A stretch of 64,000 bases of DNA from the NCBI RefSeq assembly GCF_001425025.1, contig NZ_LMDE01000001.1:416751-480750 (forward strand). The letters run 5' to 3'. This document shows, piece after piece, positions 33,286 to 42,958 of this stretch. Both the position numbers and the translations under genes were made by a program. The notes below the pieces were generated by a model that had not been told where the DNA came from, ran no database searches, and saw only the letters and a list, made by a program, of their open reading frames with translations. Source of the DNA: Nocardioides sp. Root122. Its GTDB lineage: Bacteria; Actinomycetota; Actinomycetes; Propionibacteriales; Nocardioidaceae. How positions within the stretch are numbered: position 1 is the first letter of the stretch; every line of letters begins with the position of its first letter.

Positions 33286-35703
33286 ATGGCGTCCCTCACC
33301 GATGACGAGGTCCAGGACCTCGACCTGTGGTTCCGCGCGGCCAACTACCTCGCCGTCGGGCAGATCTACCTGCTCGGCAACGCGCTGCTCGAGCGCCCGC
33401 TCGAGCGCGACGACATCAAGCCCCGGCTGCTCGGCCACTGGGGCACGACACCCGGGCTCAACCTCGTCTGGACCCACCTCAACCGGCTGATCCGCGAGCG
33501 CGACACCAACGCGATCATCCTGTGCGGGCCGGGGCACGGCGGTCCCGCGGCCGTGGCCAACGCCTGGCTCGAGGGCACCTACTCCGAGGTGTTCCACGCC
33601 GTCAGCCACGACGGCGACGGGATGTCCCGGCTCTTCCGGCAGTTCTCCTTCCCCGGCGGCATCCCCAGCCACGTCGCTCCGGAGACACCGGGGTCCATCC
33701 ACGAGGGCGGCGAGCTGGGCTACGTCCTCTCGCACGCCTATGGCGCCGCGATGGACAACCCCGACCTCCTGGTGACCGCGGTCGTCGGCGACGGCGAGTT
33801 CGAGACCGGCCCGCTCGCCGCGAGCTGGCACGCCAACAAGTTCGTCGACCCCGTGCACGACGGTGCCGTGCTGCCGATCCTGAGCCTCAACGGCTGGAAG
33901 ATCGCCAACCCGACGATCCCCGCACGCATCCACCGCGACGAGCTCGAGAGCCTGCTGCGCGGCTACGGGCACCACGTGCTCACGGTGGAGGGCGATGACC
34001 CTGCCGACGTGCACCGCCAGATGGCCGCCGCCCTCGACGAGGCGCACGACATGATCCGCGACATCTGGCGGGCCGCCCGCGAGGACGGCGACGTGGAGCG
34101 TCGGCCGTGGCCGATGATCCTGCTCGTCACGCCCAAGGGCTGGACCGGGCCCGCCGAGGTCGACGGCAAGCCGGTCGAGGGGACCTGGCGGGCGCACCAG
34201 GTGCCGCTTGCGGGCACCCGCGAGAACGACGACCACCGGGCGCAGCTCGAGGAGTGGCTGCGGTCCTACCGCCCGGACGAGCTCTTCGACGACGACGGCC
34301 GCCCGGTCGAGGCGATCCGGGCGCAGGCGCCGGTCGGTACCCGCCGGATGAGCGCCAACCCCCATGCCAACGGCGGTCTGCTCAAGCGCCCGTTGCGGCT
34401 GCCGGACTGGCGCGGGTCGGCGGTCGAGGTGGAGCGACCGGGCGCCTCGGTGCACGAGCCCACCCGCGTGCTCGGGCAGTACCTCGTCGACGTGGTGCGC
34501 GACAACGACACCAACTTCAAGATCTTCGGCCCCGACGAGACCGCGTCCAACCGCCTCGACGCGGTCTACGAGGTGACCGACAAGGTGTGGGCCGCGGACC
34601 TCATCGACGTCGACGAGCACCTGGGGCGGTCCGGCCGCGTCGTCGAGATCCTCTCCGAGCACACCTGCCAGGGCTGGCTCGAGGGCTATCTCCTGACCGG
34701 CCGGCACGGCCTCTTCAGCTGCTACGAGGCCTTCATCCACATCGTCGACTCGATGCTCAACCAGCACGCCAAGTGGCTCAAGACGACCCGCGAGATCGAG
34801 TGGCGACCGCGGATCGCGAGCCTCAACTACCTGCTGAGCTCGCACGTGTGGCGCCAGGACCACAACGGCTTCTCCCACCAGGACCCCGGCTTCATCGACC
34901 ACGTCGTGAACAAGAAGGCCGAGGTCGTCCGGGTCTACCTGCCGCCGGACGCCAACACCCTGCTCTCGACGATGGCGCACTGCCTCGAGAGCGAGCACTA
35001 CGTCAACGTCGTGGTGTCGGGCAAGCAGCCCAGCTTCGACTGGCTCGGCCCCCAGCAGGCCGACCTGCACTGCGCCCGGGGGCTCGGCATCTGGGACTGG
35101 GCCTCGAACGACGAGGGCGATCCCGACGTCGTCATCGCGGCCGCGGGCGACGTACCCACCCTGGAGGCGCTCGCCGCGACCTCGATCCTGCGCGAGCACC
35201 TGCCGGAGCTGAAGATCCGGTTCGTCAACGTGGTCGACCTGATGCGGTTGCAGGACGAGCGCGAGCACCCGCACGGGCTGGGCAGCCGGGAGTTCGACAC
35301 GCTCTTCACCACCGACAAGCCGGTGATCTTCGCCTACCACGGCTATCCGTGGTTGATCCACCGGCTGACCTACCGCCGCACCAACCACGACAACATCCAC
35401 GTGCGCGGCTACAAGGAGGAGGGCACGACCACCACGCCCTTCGACATGGTGATGATGAACGACATGGACCGCTACCACCTGGTGATCGACGTCATCGACC
35501 GCGTGCCCGGTCTCGGCCAGCGTGCCGCCGAGGTGCGCCAGCTGATGACCGACACCCGCAGGCGGGCGCGTCAGTGGACCCGGGACCACGGTGACGACCT
35601 CCCCGAGGTGCGCGACTGGCGGTGGGACCCCGGGGCCCAGCCCGAGCGGGGCGAGTCCCCGTCGACGACGGCCGACCCGGACACCTCGGCCGACAACCTG
35701 TAG
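33286..35703 (+). CDS. Phosphoketolase (xylulose-5-P/fructose-6-P)
   Basis: An 805-residue ThDP enzyme that cleaves xylulose-5-phosphate or fructose-6-phosphate to acetyl-phosphate and an aldose phosphate. Motifs: the N-terminal [41 protein letters not shown], the ThDP/Mg site GDGEFETGP with [11 protein letters not shown], and a C-terminal [13 protein letters not shown]. Length is normal. No acetate kinase or phosphotransacetylase gene is adjacent. The last 30 residues are a hydrophilic extension. Confidence 0.96.
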   Translation: MASLTDDEVQDLDLWFRAANYLAVGQIYLLGNALLERPLERDDIKPRLLGHWGTTPGLNLVWTHLNRLIRERDTNAIILCGPGHGGPAAVANAWLEGTYSEVFHAVSHDGDGMSRLFRQFSFPGGIPSHVAPETPGSIHEGGELGYVLSHAYGAAMDNPDLLVTAVVGDGEFETGPLAASWHANKFVDPVHDGAVLPILSLNGWKIANPTIPARIHRDELESLLRGYGHHVLTVEGDDPADVHRQMAAALDEAHDMIRDIWRAAREDGDVERRPWPMILLVTPKGWTGPAEVDGKPVEGTWRAHQVPLAGTRENDDHRAQLEEWLRSYRPDELFDDDGRPVEAIRAQAPVGTRRMSANPHANGGLLKRPLRLPDWRGSAVEVERPGASVHEPTRVLGQYLVDVVRDNDTNFKIFGPDETASNRLDAVYEVTDKVWAADLIDVDEHLGRSGRVVEILSEHTCQGWLEGYLLTGRHGLFSCYEAFIHIVDSMLNQHAKWLKTTREIEWRPRIASLNYLLSSHVWRQDHNGFSHQDPGFIDHVVNKKAEVVRVYLPPDANTLLSTMAHCLESEHYVNVVVSGKQPSFDWLGPQQADLHCARGLGIWDWASNDEGDPDVVIAAAGDVPTLEALAATSILREHLPELKIRFVNVVDLMRLQDEREHPHGLGSREFDTLFTTDKPVIFAYHGYPWLIHRLTYRRTNHDNIHVRGYKEEGTTTTPFDMVMMNDMDRYHLVIDVIDRVPGLGQRAAEVRQLMTDTRRRARQWTRDHGDDLPEVRDWRWDPGAQPERGESPSTTADPDTSADNL

Positions 35704-35747
35704 CAGGCGCTGTAGCGGGCGCGCTCGGAGGCCGGGTGCCGAGGGGC

Positions 35748-35753
35748 TAGCGT
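35748..35753 (+). promoter_or_regulatory. -10 element TAGCGT, leaderless promoter
   Basis: TAGCGT, 6 bases, then ATG 35760 of the acetyltransferase gene. Confidence 0.58.
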
Positions 35754-35759
35754 GCGGCC

Positions 35760-36566
35760 ATGCATGTCACCTCACTCGGCTTCCGGACCGACCTGGCCCT
35801 CCTGACCTCGTCCGGGAGCGTCGTCGAGGACCGCGGCACGCACCTCGTGGTGCGCTCGCCCGAGAACCCGTCCTACTTCTGGGGCAACTTCATCCTGCTC
35901 GCGCAGCCGCCAGCGCCGGGCGGCGAGAAGGAGGTCACGGCCGCGTTCCACACCGAGTTCCCGGCCGCCGACCACGTCAGCATCGGCATCGACGCCGCCG
36001 ACCTCTCCGACGAGTCGCGCGCGGCGTTCGAGGCCGCCGGGATGACCGTCGACGTGGCGACGGTGCTGACCACGGGCACGCTGCAGCCGCCGCGCGAGGT
36101 CGAGGCCGAGGTGCGTGAGCTCGTGGGCGACGAGGACTGGGAGGCGCGGGCGCGGCTGAGCCAGCAGCTCTACCCGCAGACGTCCGAGCAGTCGTTCATG
36201 CGGTTCGCCCGCCAGAAGAACGCCCAGGAGCGCCGCCTCGTCGACGCCGGCCGCGGCACCCGGTTCGGCGCCTTCGTCGACGGGGTCCTCGCCTCGACGG
36301 CGGGGATCTTCGTGACCGACGACGGCATCGCGCGCTTCCAGAGCGTCGAGACCCACCCCGACCACCGCCGCCAGGGCCTCGCCGCCGCGGTCGTGCACGC
36401 GGCCGGCCAGCACGCGCTCGACCAGCTCGGCGTACGCACGCTCGTGATCGTCGCGGACACCGACGGTGACGCGATCGGCGTCTACCGCCGGCTCGGCTTC
36501 ACCGACTCCGAGCGCCAGCTGATGATGGAGCAGCGGAGCGGCGACTGGGCGACGTCGGACGCCTGA
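35760..36566 (+). CDS. GNAT family N-acetyltransferase
   Basis: A 268-residue protein. The C-terminal half is a GNAT fold: FGAFVDGVLASTAGIFVTDDGIARFQSVETHPDHRRQGLAAAVVHA, where HRRQGLAAA is the acetyl-CoA pyrophosphate loop, then YRRLGFTDSERQL. The N-terminal half (about 1-120) is a second, degenerate acyltransferase-like domain or an unrelated extension. Substrate unknown. It stands alone, with its own leaderless promoter, and a promoter for the next operon follows. Confidence 0.87.
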   Translation: MHVTSLGFRTDLALLTSSGSVVEDRGTHLVVRSPENPSYFWGNFILLAQPPAPGGEKEVTAAFHTEFPAADHVSIGIDAADLSDESRAAFEAAGMTVDVATVLTTGTLQPPREVEAEVRELVGDEDWEARARLSQQLYPQTSEQSFMRFARQKNAQERRLVDAGRGTRFGAFVDGVLASTAGIFVTDDGIARFQSVETHPDHRRQGLAAAVVHAAGQHALDQLGVRTLVIVADTDGDAIGVYRRLGFTDSERQLMMEQRSGDWATSDA

Positions 36567-36631
36567 CCGCCGACGCCGGCACCGCCCGTAGCGATCCAGC
36601 GCCGCACCCCTCCCCGGGTGACAGGCGATGC

Positions 36632-36660
36632 TTGACAGCGCCTGCCTACCGCACTAGTTT
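36632..36660 (+). promoter_or_regulatory. Consensus promoter of the Liv/acyl-CoA ligase operon
   Basis: TTGACA (36632-36637), 17-base spacer, TAGTTT (36655-36660). It is the closest match to a housekeeping sigma promoter in the window. Start of transcription would fall near 36667, at the edge of a dyad. Confidence 0.72.
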
Positions 36661-36665
36661 TCCAA

Positions 36666-36687
36666 AACCTGAATCAGGTCTCAGGTT
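36666..36687. promoter_or_regulatory. Operator-like TCAGGT/ACCTGA repeats at the transcription start
   Basis: ACCTGA-A-TCAGGT (36667-36679) is a perfect dyad. A further TCAGGTT (36681-36687) pairs with AACCTGA (36666-36672). The repeats lie just after the -10, where repressor binding would block transcription. The TetR protein encoded in the operon is the candidate ligand. Confidence 0.6.
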
Positions 36688-36707
36688 GGAGACCTCGAGC
36701 GAAAGGC

Positions 36708-37907
36708 ATGGGAGACATGCGGATCACCACACACCACGTCCTCGGCCCGGTCGCCGCGGCGGCCGTCCTGGTCCTGTCCGCGTGCGCGCCCAGCGCCGAC
36801 GACGGGGCGGCGGGAGCGGACGCCGAGACCATCGAGGTCGGGGTCATCACCTCCGAGACCGGCCCGTTGGCGGCATACGGCCAGGCGTTCCTCGACGGCT
36901 TCGACGCCGGCCTCGACTACGCCACCGACGGCACCGGCGAGGTCGACGGCATCACGATCGAGGTGCGCAACGGCGACGACGCCGGCGACCCCGACAAGGC
37001 CGTCCAGCTCACCAAGGAGTACATCGGTGACGGCGTGAAGGTCCTCACCGGCACCGTGTCGTCCGGCGTCGCGCTGGGCATGGCCGAGCAGGCCGAGCAG
37101 AACAAGGTCCTCTACGTCTCCGGTGCCGCGGCCGCCGACGCCATCACCGGCCTCAACGGCTACACCTTCCGCTCGGGTCGCCAGAGCATGCAGGACGTCG
37201 CCACCGCGGGCACGTTCCTCGACGACGTCGACGGCCAGAAGGTCGTCGTCTTCGCCCAGGACAACGCCTTCGGGCAGGGCAACGCCGCGGCCGTCGACGC
37301 GCTCCTCGGCGCCCAGGGCGCGACCGTCGAGCCGCTCCTGGTCGGCGAGGACATCAAGGAGTTCACCTCCTTCGCCCAGCAGCTCAAGGACGCCGAGCCC
37401 GACCTGGTCTTCGTGGCCTGGGCCGGCGAGACGACCGGCTCGATGTGGCAGTCGCTGGAGCAGCAGGGCGTCTTCGACGCCGCCCCGGTCGTGACCGGCC
37501 TCGGCGACGTGGCGTCGTACGGTGCTTACGGCCCGGTCGCAGGGAAGATCAGCTTCCTCAGCCACTACTTCGCCACCGCGCCCGACAACGACGTCAACGC
37601 CGCGATGGTCGAGGCCGTCGAGGGGGCCGGCTCGACCGCCGACCTCTTCACGCCGGACGGCTTCACCGCCGCCCAGATGATCGTGCACGCGATCGAGGAG
37701 GGCCAGGGTGACGTCGACGCGATGGTCGACGCGCTCGAGGGCTACACCTTCGACGCGCCCAAGGGCTCGGTGACCGTCCGCGAGGGCGACCACGCGCTCC
37801 TGCAGGACATGTACCAGGCGCGGCTGGTCAAGGACGGCGACACCTGGACGCCCGAGCTCGTCGAGACGGTCGCCGCCGCCGACGTCGCCCCGCCCGAGGC
37901 AGGCTGA
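36708..37907 (+). CDS. Branched-chain amino acid-type ABC transporter substrate-binding lipoprotein
   Basis: A 399-residue type 1 periplasmic-binding-fold protein (Peripla_BP_6). A signal peptide ends in the lipobox LSAC with Cys26. The start of the mature domain shows VGVITSETGPLAAYGQAFLDGFDAG, and the region VLTGTVSSGVALGMAEQAEQNKV follows. It would deliver its ligand to the LivHM permease encoded downstream. An acyl-CoA ligase in the same operon suggests an organic acid such as an aromatic or fatty acid. ATG 36708 has GAAAGG upstream; ATG 36717 is an alternative. Confidence 0.92.
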   Translation: MGDMRITTHHVLGPVAAAAVLVLSACAPSADDGAAGADAETIEVGVITSETGPLAAYGQAFLDGFDAGLDYATDGTGEVDGITIEVRNGDDAGDPDKAVQLTKEYIGDGVKVLTGTVSSGVALGMAEQAEQNKVLYVSGAAAADAITGLNGYTFRSGRQSMQDVATAGTFLDDVDGQKVVVFAQDNAFGQGNAAAVDALLGAQGATVEPLLVGEDIKEFTSFAQQLKDAEPDLVFVAWAGETTGSMWQSLEQQGVFDAAPVVTGLGDVASYGAYGPVAGKISFLSHYFATAPDNDVNAAMVEAVEGAGSTADLFTPDGFTAAQMIVHAIEEGQGDVDAMVDALEGYTFDAPKGSVTVREGDHALLQDMYQARLVKDGDTWTPELVETVAAADVAPPEAG

Positions 37908-37913
37908 GCGACG

Positions 37914-38678
37914 GTGACGAAGTCCGCCACGCCCGCGCTGCAGGTGAAGGACCTCGGTCTCAGGATCGGGGGCGCCACGATCCTCGAGCAGGTCGACCTC
38001 GAGATCGAGAAGGGCGCCTTCATCGGCGTGATCGGCCCCAACGGTGCCGGCAAGACGACGCTCTTCAACGTCGTCTCCGGCATCTCCAGGCCGACCTCCG
38101 GCACCGTGCACCTCGACGGCCGGGACATCACCGGCATGTCGGTGCACCGCCGCGCGCGGGCGGGGCTGGGACGTACGTTCCAGACCTCCAGCCTCTTCCC
38201 CCAGCTCACCCTGCGGGAGAACGTCCGGATCGCCAGCCAGGTCGCGCTCGGCGGCAGCCTGTCGCCGTGGCGCTTCCCGCGACCGGGCGATGCCGCCACG
38301 CGCGCCGCCGAGGAGCACCTCGCCGAGGTGGGCCTCGGCGACAGGCTGGACCTGCTCGCCGGAGGGCTGTCCCACGGCGACAAGCGCAAGCTCGAGATCG
38401 CCGTGCTGCGCGCCACCGACGCGCACGTCGTGCTCCTCGACGAGCCGATGGCCGGCGTGGGCTCGGGCGACGTGGGCGCCCTGTCCGAGACGATCCGCGA
38501 GGTGCACCGAGAGCAGGGCTCGACGGTGCTGATGGTCGAGCACCACATGGAGGTCCTGCTCGGCCTCGTCGACAAGGTGGCCGTCATGTACTTCGGCACG
38601 ATCATCGCCTTCGACACCCCGGAGGCCGTGATGGCCGACGCCCGGGTGCAGAGCGCCTACCTCGGGAGCACGGCATGA
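37914..38678 (+). CDS. livG: Branched-chain amino acid-type ABC transporter ATP-binding protein LivG
   Basis: A 254-residue ABC ATPase: Walker A GPNGAGKTT, Q-loop RTFQTSSLFPQLTLRENV, a signature region GGLSHGDKRKLEIA (LSHGD in place of LSGGQ, usual in LivG), Walker B VVLLDEPMAGVG and switch His in VEHHME. The C-terminus has the LivG-type AYLG ending. The symbol denotes family; the substrate is probably not leucine. It starts 6 bases after the binding-protein stop. Confidence 0.9.
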   Translation: MTKSATPALQVKDLGLRIGGATILEQVDLEIEKGAFIGVIGPNGAGKTTLFNVVSGISRPTSGTVHLDGRDITGMSVHRRARAGLGRTFQTSSLFPQLTLRENVRIASQVALGGSLSPWRFPRPGDAATRAAEEHLAEVGLGDRLDLLAGGLSHGDKRKLEIAVLRATDAHVVLLDEPMAGVGSGDVGALSETIREVHREQGSTVLMVEHHMEVLLGLVDKVAVMYFGTIIAFDTPEAVMADARVQSAYLGSTA

Positions 38679-39436
38679 GGATCACCCCCGACAACAGAGC
38701 CCCGGCGAGCTCCCCGGTCCTGGTCGTCGAGCACCTGTCGGCGTCCGTCGCCGGCCAGCAGGTCGTCGAGGACGTGTCCTTCACCGTGCCCGCCACCGGC
38801 ATCACCGCCGTCCTCGGGCGCAACGGCGTCGGCAAGACCTCCACGCTCAAGGGCCTGATGGGGCTCTACCGGCGCTCGGGTGCGGTCACCCTCGCCGGCG
38901 AGCGCATCGACGCCCTCCCGACGCACAAGGTCGTCCAGCGCGGCGTCGGCTACGTCCCGGAGGACCGCGAGGTCTTCGCTCGGCTGACGGTCGCGGAGAA
39001 CCTCCGCCTCGCCGAGCGGGCGGGCAGTGCCACGCCCGAGCGCCGCGAGCTCGTGAAGCGGCTGTTCCCCGACCTGGTGCAGCGCCGCCACCAGATGGCC
39101 GGCACCCTCTCCGGTGGCCAGCAGCAGATGGTCGCGCTGGCCCGGGTGCTCCTCAACGACAACCGCGTCCTCCTCGTGGACGAGCCGACGAAGGGCCTCG
39201 CCCCGCTGATCGTCGAACAGGTCGCCGAGGCGCTGCGCGAGGCGTCGGTGACGGTGCCGATCCTGCTGGTCGAGCAGAACCTCGAGGTCGTACGCCACCT
39301 CGCCGGCGAGGCCGTCGTCATCGCCGGCGGCCGGGTCGTCCACACCGGCTCCGCGACCGAGCTGCTCTCCGACGAGTCCCTGACCCGGCGGCTGCTGGGC
39401 GTCCACACCGACACCGACCGGGAGGTGCACCCGTGA
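38675..39436 (+). CDS. livF: Branched-chain amino acid-type ABC transporter ATP-binding protein LivF
   Basis: A 253-residue ABC ATPase with Walker A GRNGVGKTS, the GYVPEDREVFARLTVAENL Q-loop region of LivF proteins, signature LSGGQQQMVALARVL, Walker B LLVDEPTKGLAP and the switch region VEQN. ATGA overlap with livG and GTGA overlap with livH show translational coupling. The N-terminal 10 residues are not conserved. Confidence 0.9.
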   Translation: MRITPDNRAPASSPVLVVEHLSASVAGQQVVEDVSFTVPATGITAVLGRNGVGKTSTLKGLMGLYRRSGAVTLAGERIDALPTHKVVQRGVGYVPEDREVFARLTVAENLRLAERAGSATPERRELVKRLFPDLVQRRHQMAGTLSGGQQQMVALARVLLNDNRVLLVDEPTKGLAPLIVEQVAEALREASVTVPILLVEQNLEVVRHLAGEAVVIAGGRVVHTGSATELLSDESLTRRLLGVHTDTDREVHP

Positions 39437-40308
39437 GCACCGTCGTGCTGCTGCTCGCCACCGGCCTCGGCCTCGGCGCGCTCTACTTCCTCGTCGCGTC
39501 GGGCCTGTCCCTGATCTACGGCCTCATGCACGTGCTCAACTTCGCGCACGGCTCGTTCCTCACCCTGGGCGCGTTCCTCGGCTGGGCCGCCGCGCAGCGG
39601 CTCGATGCCACCAGCTGGACCGGCTTCGTCGCCTCGATCCTCGTGGGCGCCCTTGTCGGGGCGGTGGTCGCGGCGCTGACCGAGCTGCTGCTGATCCGCC
39701 CGCTCTACGAGCGCCACATCGAGCAGGTGCTGGTCACCGTCGGTCTGTCGCTGGCCACGGTCGCGCTGTTCGAGGGCATCTGGGGCACCGACCCCGACTT
39801 CATCCGCGGCCCCGCGTGGATGGACCGCACGACCGGCGTCCTCGGCGCGCGGATCCCCAACGACCGCTTCGTCATCATCGGGATCGCCGTGCTCGTGCTG
39901 GTCGCGATCGTGGTGTTCCTCCGGAAGACGCGCTACGGCATGGTCATCCGCGCCGGCGTCGAGAACCGGGCGATGGTCACCGCCCTGGGCATCGACGTAC
40001 GCCGCTCGTTCACCCTCGTCTTCGCCATCGGCGGCGCGGCGGCCGGGCTCGGCGGCGTGCTCGCGGCCCACTACTTCGGCTACGTCTCACCGTCCCTCGG
40101 TGGCAGCCTGCTGATCTTCGCGTTCATCGTGACGGTCATCGGCGGCCTCGGCTCGCTCACCGGCGCCGCGATCGCGTCGGTGCTGGTCGCGCTGCTCCAG
40201 CAGTTCGCCAACTACTACGCAGGCGGCACGGGTGACTTCGTCATCGTGCTGGCCCTGGCCGGGGTCCTGCTCGTCCGGCCGTCCGGACTCCTGGGGAAGG
40301 CAGCCTGA
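39433..40308 (+). CDS. livH: Branched-chain amino acid-type ABC transporter permease LivH
   Basis: A 291-residue permease with about eight hydrophobic helices and LivH landmarks: SLIYGLMHVLNFAHGSFLTLGA near the N-terminus, RAGVENRAMVTALGIDVRRSFTLVFAIGGAAAGLGGVL, and the C-terminal GSLTGAAIASVL. It forms the membrane channel with LivM. GTG start overlaps the livF stop; its stop shares one base with the livM ATG. Confidence 0.92.
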   Translation: MSTVVLLLATGLGLGALYFLVASGLSLIYGLMHVLNFAHGSFLTLGAFLGWAAAQRLDATSWTGFVASILVGALVGAVVAALTELLLIRPLYERHIEQVLVTVGLSLATVALFEGIWGTDPDFIRGPAWMDRTTGVLGARIPNDRFVIIGIAVLVLVAIVVFLRKTRYGMVIRAGVENRAMVTALGIDVRRSFTLVFAIGGAAAGLGGVLAAHYFGYVSPSLGGSLLIFAFIVTVIGGLGSLTGAAIASVLVALLQQFANYYAGGTGDFVIVLALAGVLLVRPSGLLGKAA

Positions 40309-41402
40309 TGCGCGCCAAGATCGTCCCGCTCGGACTGGGCGCGGCCCTGGTCGTCGTCCTGGCCGTCCTGCCCCTGCTCTCCATCCAGGTCCCCGGGATC
40401 CTGCCGGGGCCGACGTACACACCGGGATCGCTGCAGCTGCTCGCGCTGTGCATGGTCTACGCCGCCCTCGCGCTGTCCTACAACCTGCTGCTCGGCACGG
40501 GCGGGCAGCTGTCCTTCGGGCACGCCCTCTACTTCGGGGGCGGCGCCTATGGGCTCGGCATCCTCCTGGAGCGCACCGACCTGGCGCTGTGGCCGGCGGT
40601 CGCGCTGACGCTGGCGGGCGTGGGCGCCATCGCCGTCGTCACGGGAGCCGTCAGCCTCCGGGTCACGGGCATCCCGTTCGCGATGGTCACGCTCGCCTTC
40701 GCGCAGGCCGGATCGGTGCTCGTGCGCCGCAACCCCGACGGGCTGACCGGGGGAGACGAGGGCCTCTCCGTCGACACCGAGCACGTCCCGGCCGCCCTCG
40801 TCGGCGTGGTCCACACGCGCAACCTCTACTGGCTGGCCCTCGCCGTCGTGGTGGTCGCCTACCTGGTCGTCCTGTGGATCGACCGCTCGCGCGTGGGCCA
40901 CGTCGCCGCGGCGGCGCGGGAGAACGAGCTGCGCGTGCGCGCGCTCGGCCTGCAGCCCTACGCCGCCAAGCTCGTCGTGTTCGTCGCAAGCGGCCTGCTC
41001 GCCGCGCTGGCCGGGGTGGCCTACATGCTCCTCCAGTCGGGCACGGTCCCGCGCTCGGTGGGTGCCGACCTGACGATCACGGTGCTGGTGATGGTCGTGC
41101 TCGGTGGCGTGGGGTCGCGCTGGGGCGCGATCATCGGCGGCGTGCTCTACACGCTGCTCAACCAGCGGCTCACGCTGCTCGCCCGGTCCGACGCCGTCGA
41201 GTCGCTTCCGTCCTGGCTGCACGTCCCGCTCTCCGAGCCGATGTTCATCCTCGGGGGGCTCTTCGTCCTCGTCGTCCTCTTCGTCCCGGGCGGCATCGCC
41301 GGTACGGCGACGCGGCTGACCGGTCGCCGACGGACGCGCACCGGCGTCGCGGTCCTGGAGGCCGCGGACTCCGAGGAGCGCGCCCTGGAGCCGCAGCCGT
41401 GA
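40308..41402 (+). CDS. livM: Branched-chain amino acid-type ABC transporter permease LivM
   Basis: A 364-residue permease of the LivM type: LALSYNLLLGTGGQLSFGHALYFGGGAYGLGI, TGIPFAMVTLAFAQ, RVGHVAAAARENELRVRALGLQPYAAKLVVFVASG and VLGGVGSRWGAIIGG. The C-terminal 30 residues are a hydrophilic Arg/Thr-rich tail. It is coupled to livH and to the ligase gene that follows (GTGA). Confidence 0.92.
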   Translation: MRAKIVPLGLGAALVVVLAVLPLLSIQVPGILPGPTYTPGSLQLLALCMVYAALALSYNLLLGTGGQLSFGHALYFGGGAYGLGILLERTDLALWPAVALTLAGVGAIAVVTGAVSLRVTGIPFAMVTLAFAQAGSVLVRRNPDGLTGGDEGLSVDTEHVPAALVGVVHTRNLYWLALAVVVVAYLVVLWIDRSRVGHVAAAARENELRVRALGLQPYAAKLVVFVASGLLAALAGVAYMLLQSGTVPRSVGADLTITVLVMVVLGGVGSRWGAIIGGVLYTLLNQRLTLLARSDAVESLPSWLHVPLSEPMFILGGLFVLVVLFVPGGIAGTATRLTGRRRTRTGVAVLEAADSEERALEPQP

Positions 41403-42958
41403 ACGACTCCCACACCCTCGGCCGCTGGCTCGTCGACAGCGCGCGCCGCCATCCCGGCAAGGTCGCGATCGACGACCGCGGCGTGACGGTGACGTACGCC
41501 GAGCTCGAGAGGCGCAGCGACGAGCTGGCCCGCTCCTTCGCGCGGGCCGGCTTCGGCATCGGCGACCGGGTGGTGACCCTGTCGGGAAACTCCGCCGACC
41601 ACGTCGTGCTGTTCTTCGCCTGCGCGAAGGCCGGACTGGTGCTGGTGCCGCTGTCGTGGCGGCTCACCCCCTCCGAGCTCGGCCCGCTCGTGCGGACCGC
41701 GCAACCGGTCCTGGTGGTCGCCGAGGAGGCCCTGGCCCGCCTCGCGCGCGAGGCGATGGAGGTGGCCGCCGTGACCGCGCCCCTGGCTACGCCCGGCACC
41801 ACGGGCGTCGAGGCCACGGTGCCCACGCGCGAGCCCGAGCCCGGCGGGACCTGGCCGCCCGCCCGCGGTCCCGTCGACGACGAACCGGTCCTGGTCATCT
41901 TCACCTCGGGCAGCGAGGCCATGCCCAAGGGCGTGGTGCTGAGCCACGCGAACTGCTTCTGGAACAGCCTGGCGATGGCCCAGGCGATGGGCCTCTCGGA
42001 GCACGACGTCGTGCTCGCGACGCTGCCCCAGTTCCACGTCGCCGCGTGGAACTGCCAGCCGTTGGCGGCCTGGTGGCACGGGGCCACCGTGGTGCTCGAG
42101 CGGTCCTTCGAACCATCGCGCGTGCTGCGCCTGGTGAGCGACCGACGGGTCACCACCACGATGACCGTGCCGACCCAACTGCACCTCCTGGCCTCCGACC
42201 CGGGCTTCGCCGACGCCGACCTCTCCTCGCTGCGCCAGGTCGTGGTCGGTGGCGACTCGCTGTCCGAGTCGCTGCGCGCGACGTGGGCCGCGCACGGCGT
42301 GGAGGTCGCCCACGGCTACGGACTGACCGAGGCGTCGCCCAACGTGCTCTACCTGCCGCCGAGCCGCGCGGCCGACCACGCTGGCGCCGTCGGGTGGCCC
42401 TACCCGTACGTCGAGGTGCGCCTCGTCGAGCCGGCCGGTGGGTCGGCCGGGGCGGTCGTCGACGGCCCGGGCACCGGCGAGCTCCAGGTGCGTGGCCCGG
42501 GTGTCTTCTCCGGCTACCTCCACGACCCCGAGCGCACCACGACGGCGTTCTCCGGCGACTGGCTGCGCACCGGCGACCTCGCCGAGCGCGACTCCGACAA
42601 CTGCTACCGCATCGTCGACCGGCTGAAGAGCATCTACATCTCCGGCGGCGAGAACGTGGCCCCGGCCGAGGTGGAGGCCGCGCTGGTGCGGCACCCGCTG
42701 GTGGCGGACGCCGCCGTGGTCGCGGTGCCCGACGAGGTGTGGGGCCAGGTCGGCATCGCCTTCGTCGAGCCGGTCGCGGGGGTCGGCCTGACCGAGCGCG
42801 AGGTGCTCGACCACGCCCGCCGGCACCTAGCGGACTTCAAGCTGCCGCGTCGCGTCCACGTCCTCGCCGAGCTGCCCCGCACCGGCATCGGCAAGATCTC
42901 GCGCACCGACCTGCAGGACGCCGCCCACCCATCCGTCGTACGAGGAGCGCAGCCGTGA
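41399..42958 (+). CDS. AMP-dependent acyl-CoA synthetase in the Liv-type operon
   Basis: A 519-residue ANL-superfamily ligase: P-loop FTSGSEAMPKGVVL (about 165), the region FHVAAWNCQPL, HGYGLTEASPN, TGDLAERDSDN, hinge RLKSIYISGGENVAPAEVE and catalytic Lys in GIGKISRTDL. The TSGSEAMPKG loop differs from the usual TSGTTGxPKG and resembles ligases for aromatic or unusual acids. It would trap the acid brought in by the transporter as a CoA ester. GTG start overlaps the livM stop. Confidence 0.9.
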   Translation: MNDSHTLGRWLVDSARRHPGKVAIDDRGVTVTYAELERRSDELARSFARAGFGIGDRVVTLSGNSADHVVLFFACAKAGLVLVPLSWRLTPSELGPLVRTAQPVLVVAEEALARLAREAMEVAAVTAPLATPGTTGVEATVPTREPEPGGTWPPARGPVDDEPVLVIFTSGSEAMPKGVVLSHANCFWNSLAMAQAMGLSEHDVVLATLPQFHVAAWNCQPLAAWWHGATVVLERSFEPSRVLRLVSDRRVTTTMTVPTQLHLLASDPGFADADLSSLRQVVVGGDSLSESLRATWAAHGVEVAHGYGLTEASPNVLYLPPSRAADHAGAVGWPYPYVEVRLVEPAGGSAGAVVDGPGTGELQVRGPGVFSGYLHDPERTTTAFSGDWLRTGDLAERDSDNCYRIVDRLKSIYISGGENVAPAEVEAALVRHPLVADAAVVAVPDEVWGQVGIAFVEPVAGVGLTEREVLDHARRHLADFKLPRRVHVLAELPRTGIGKISRTDLQDAAHPSVVRGAQP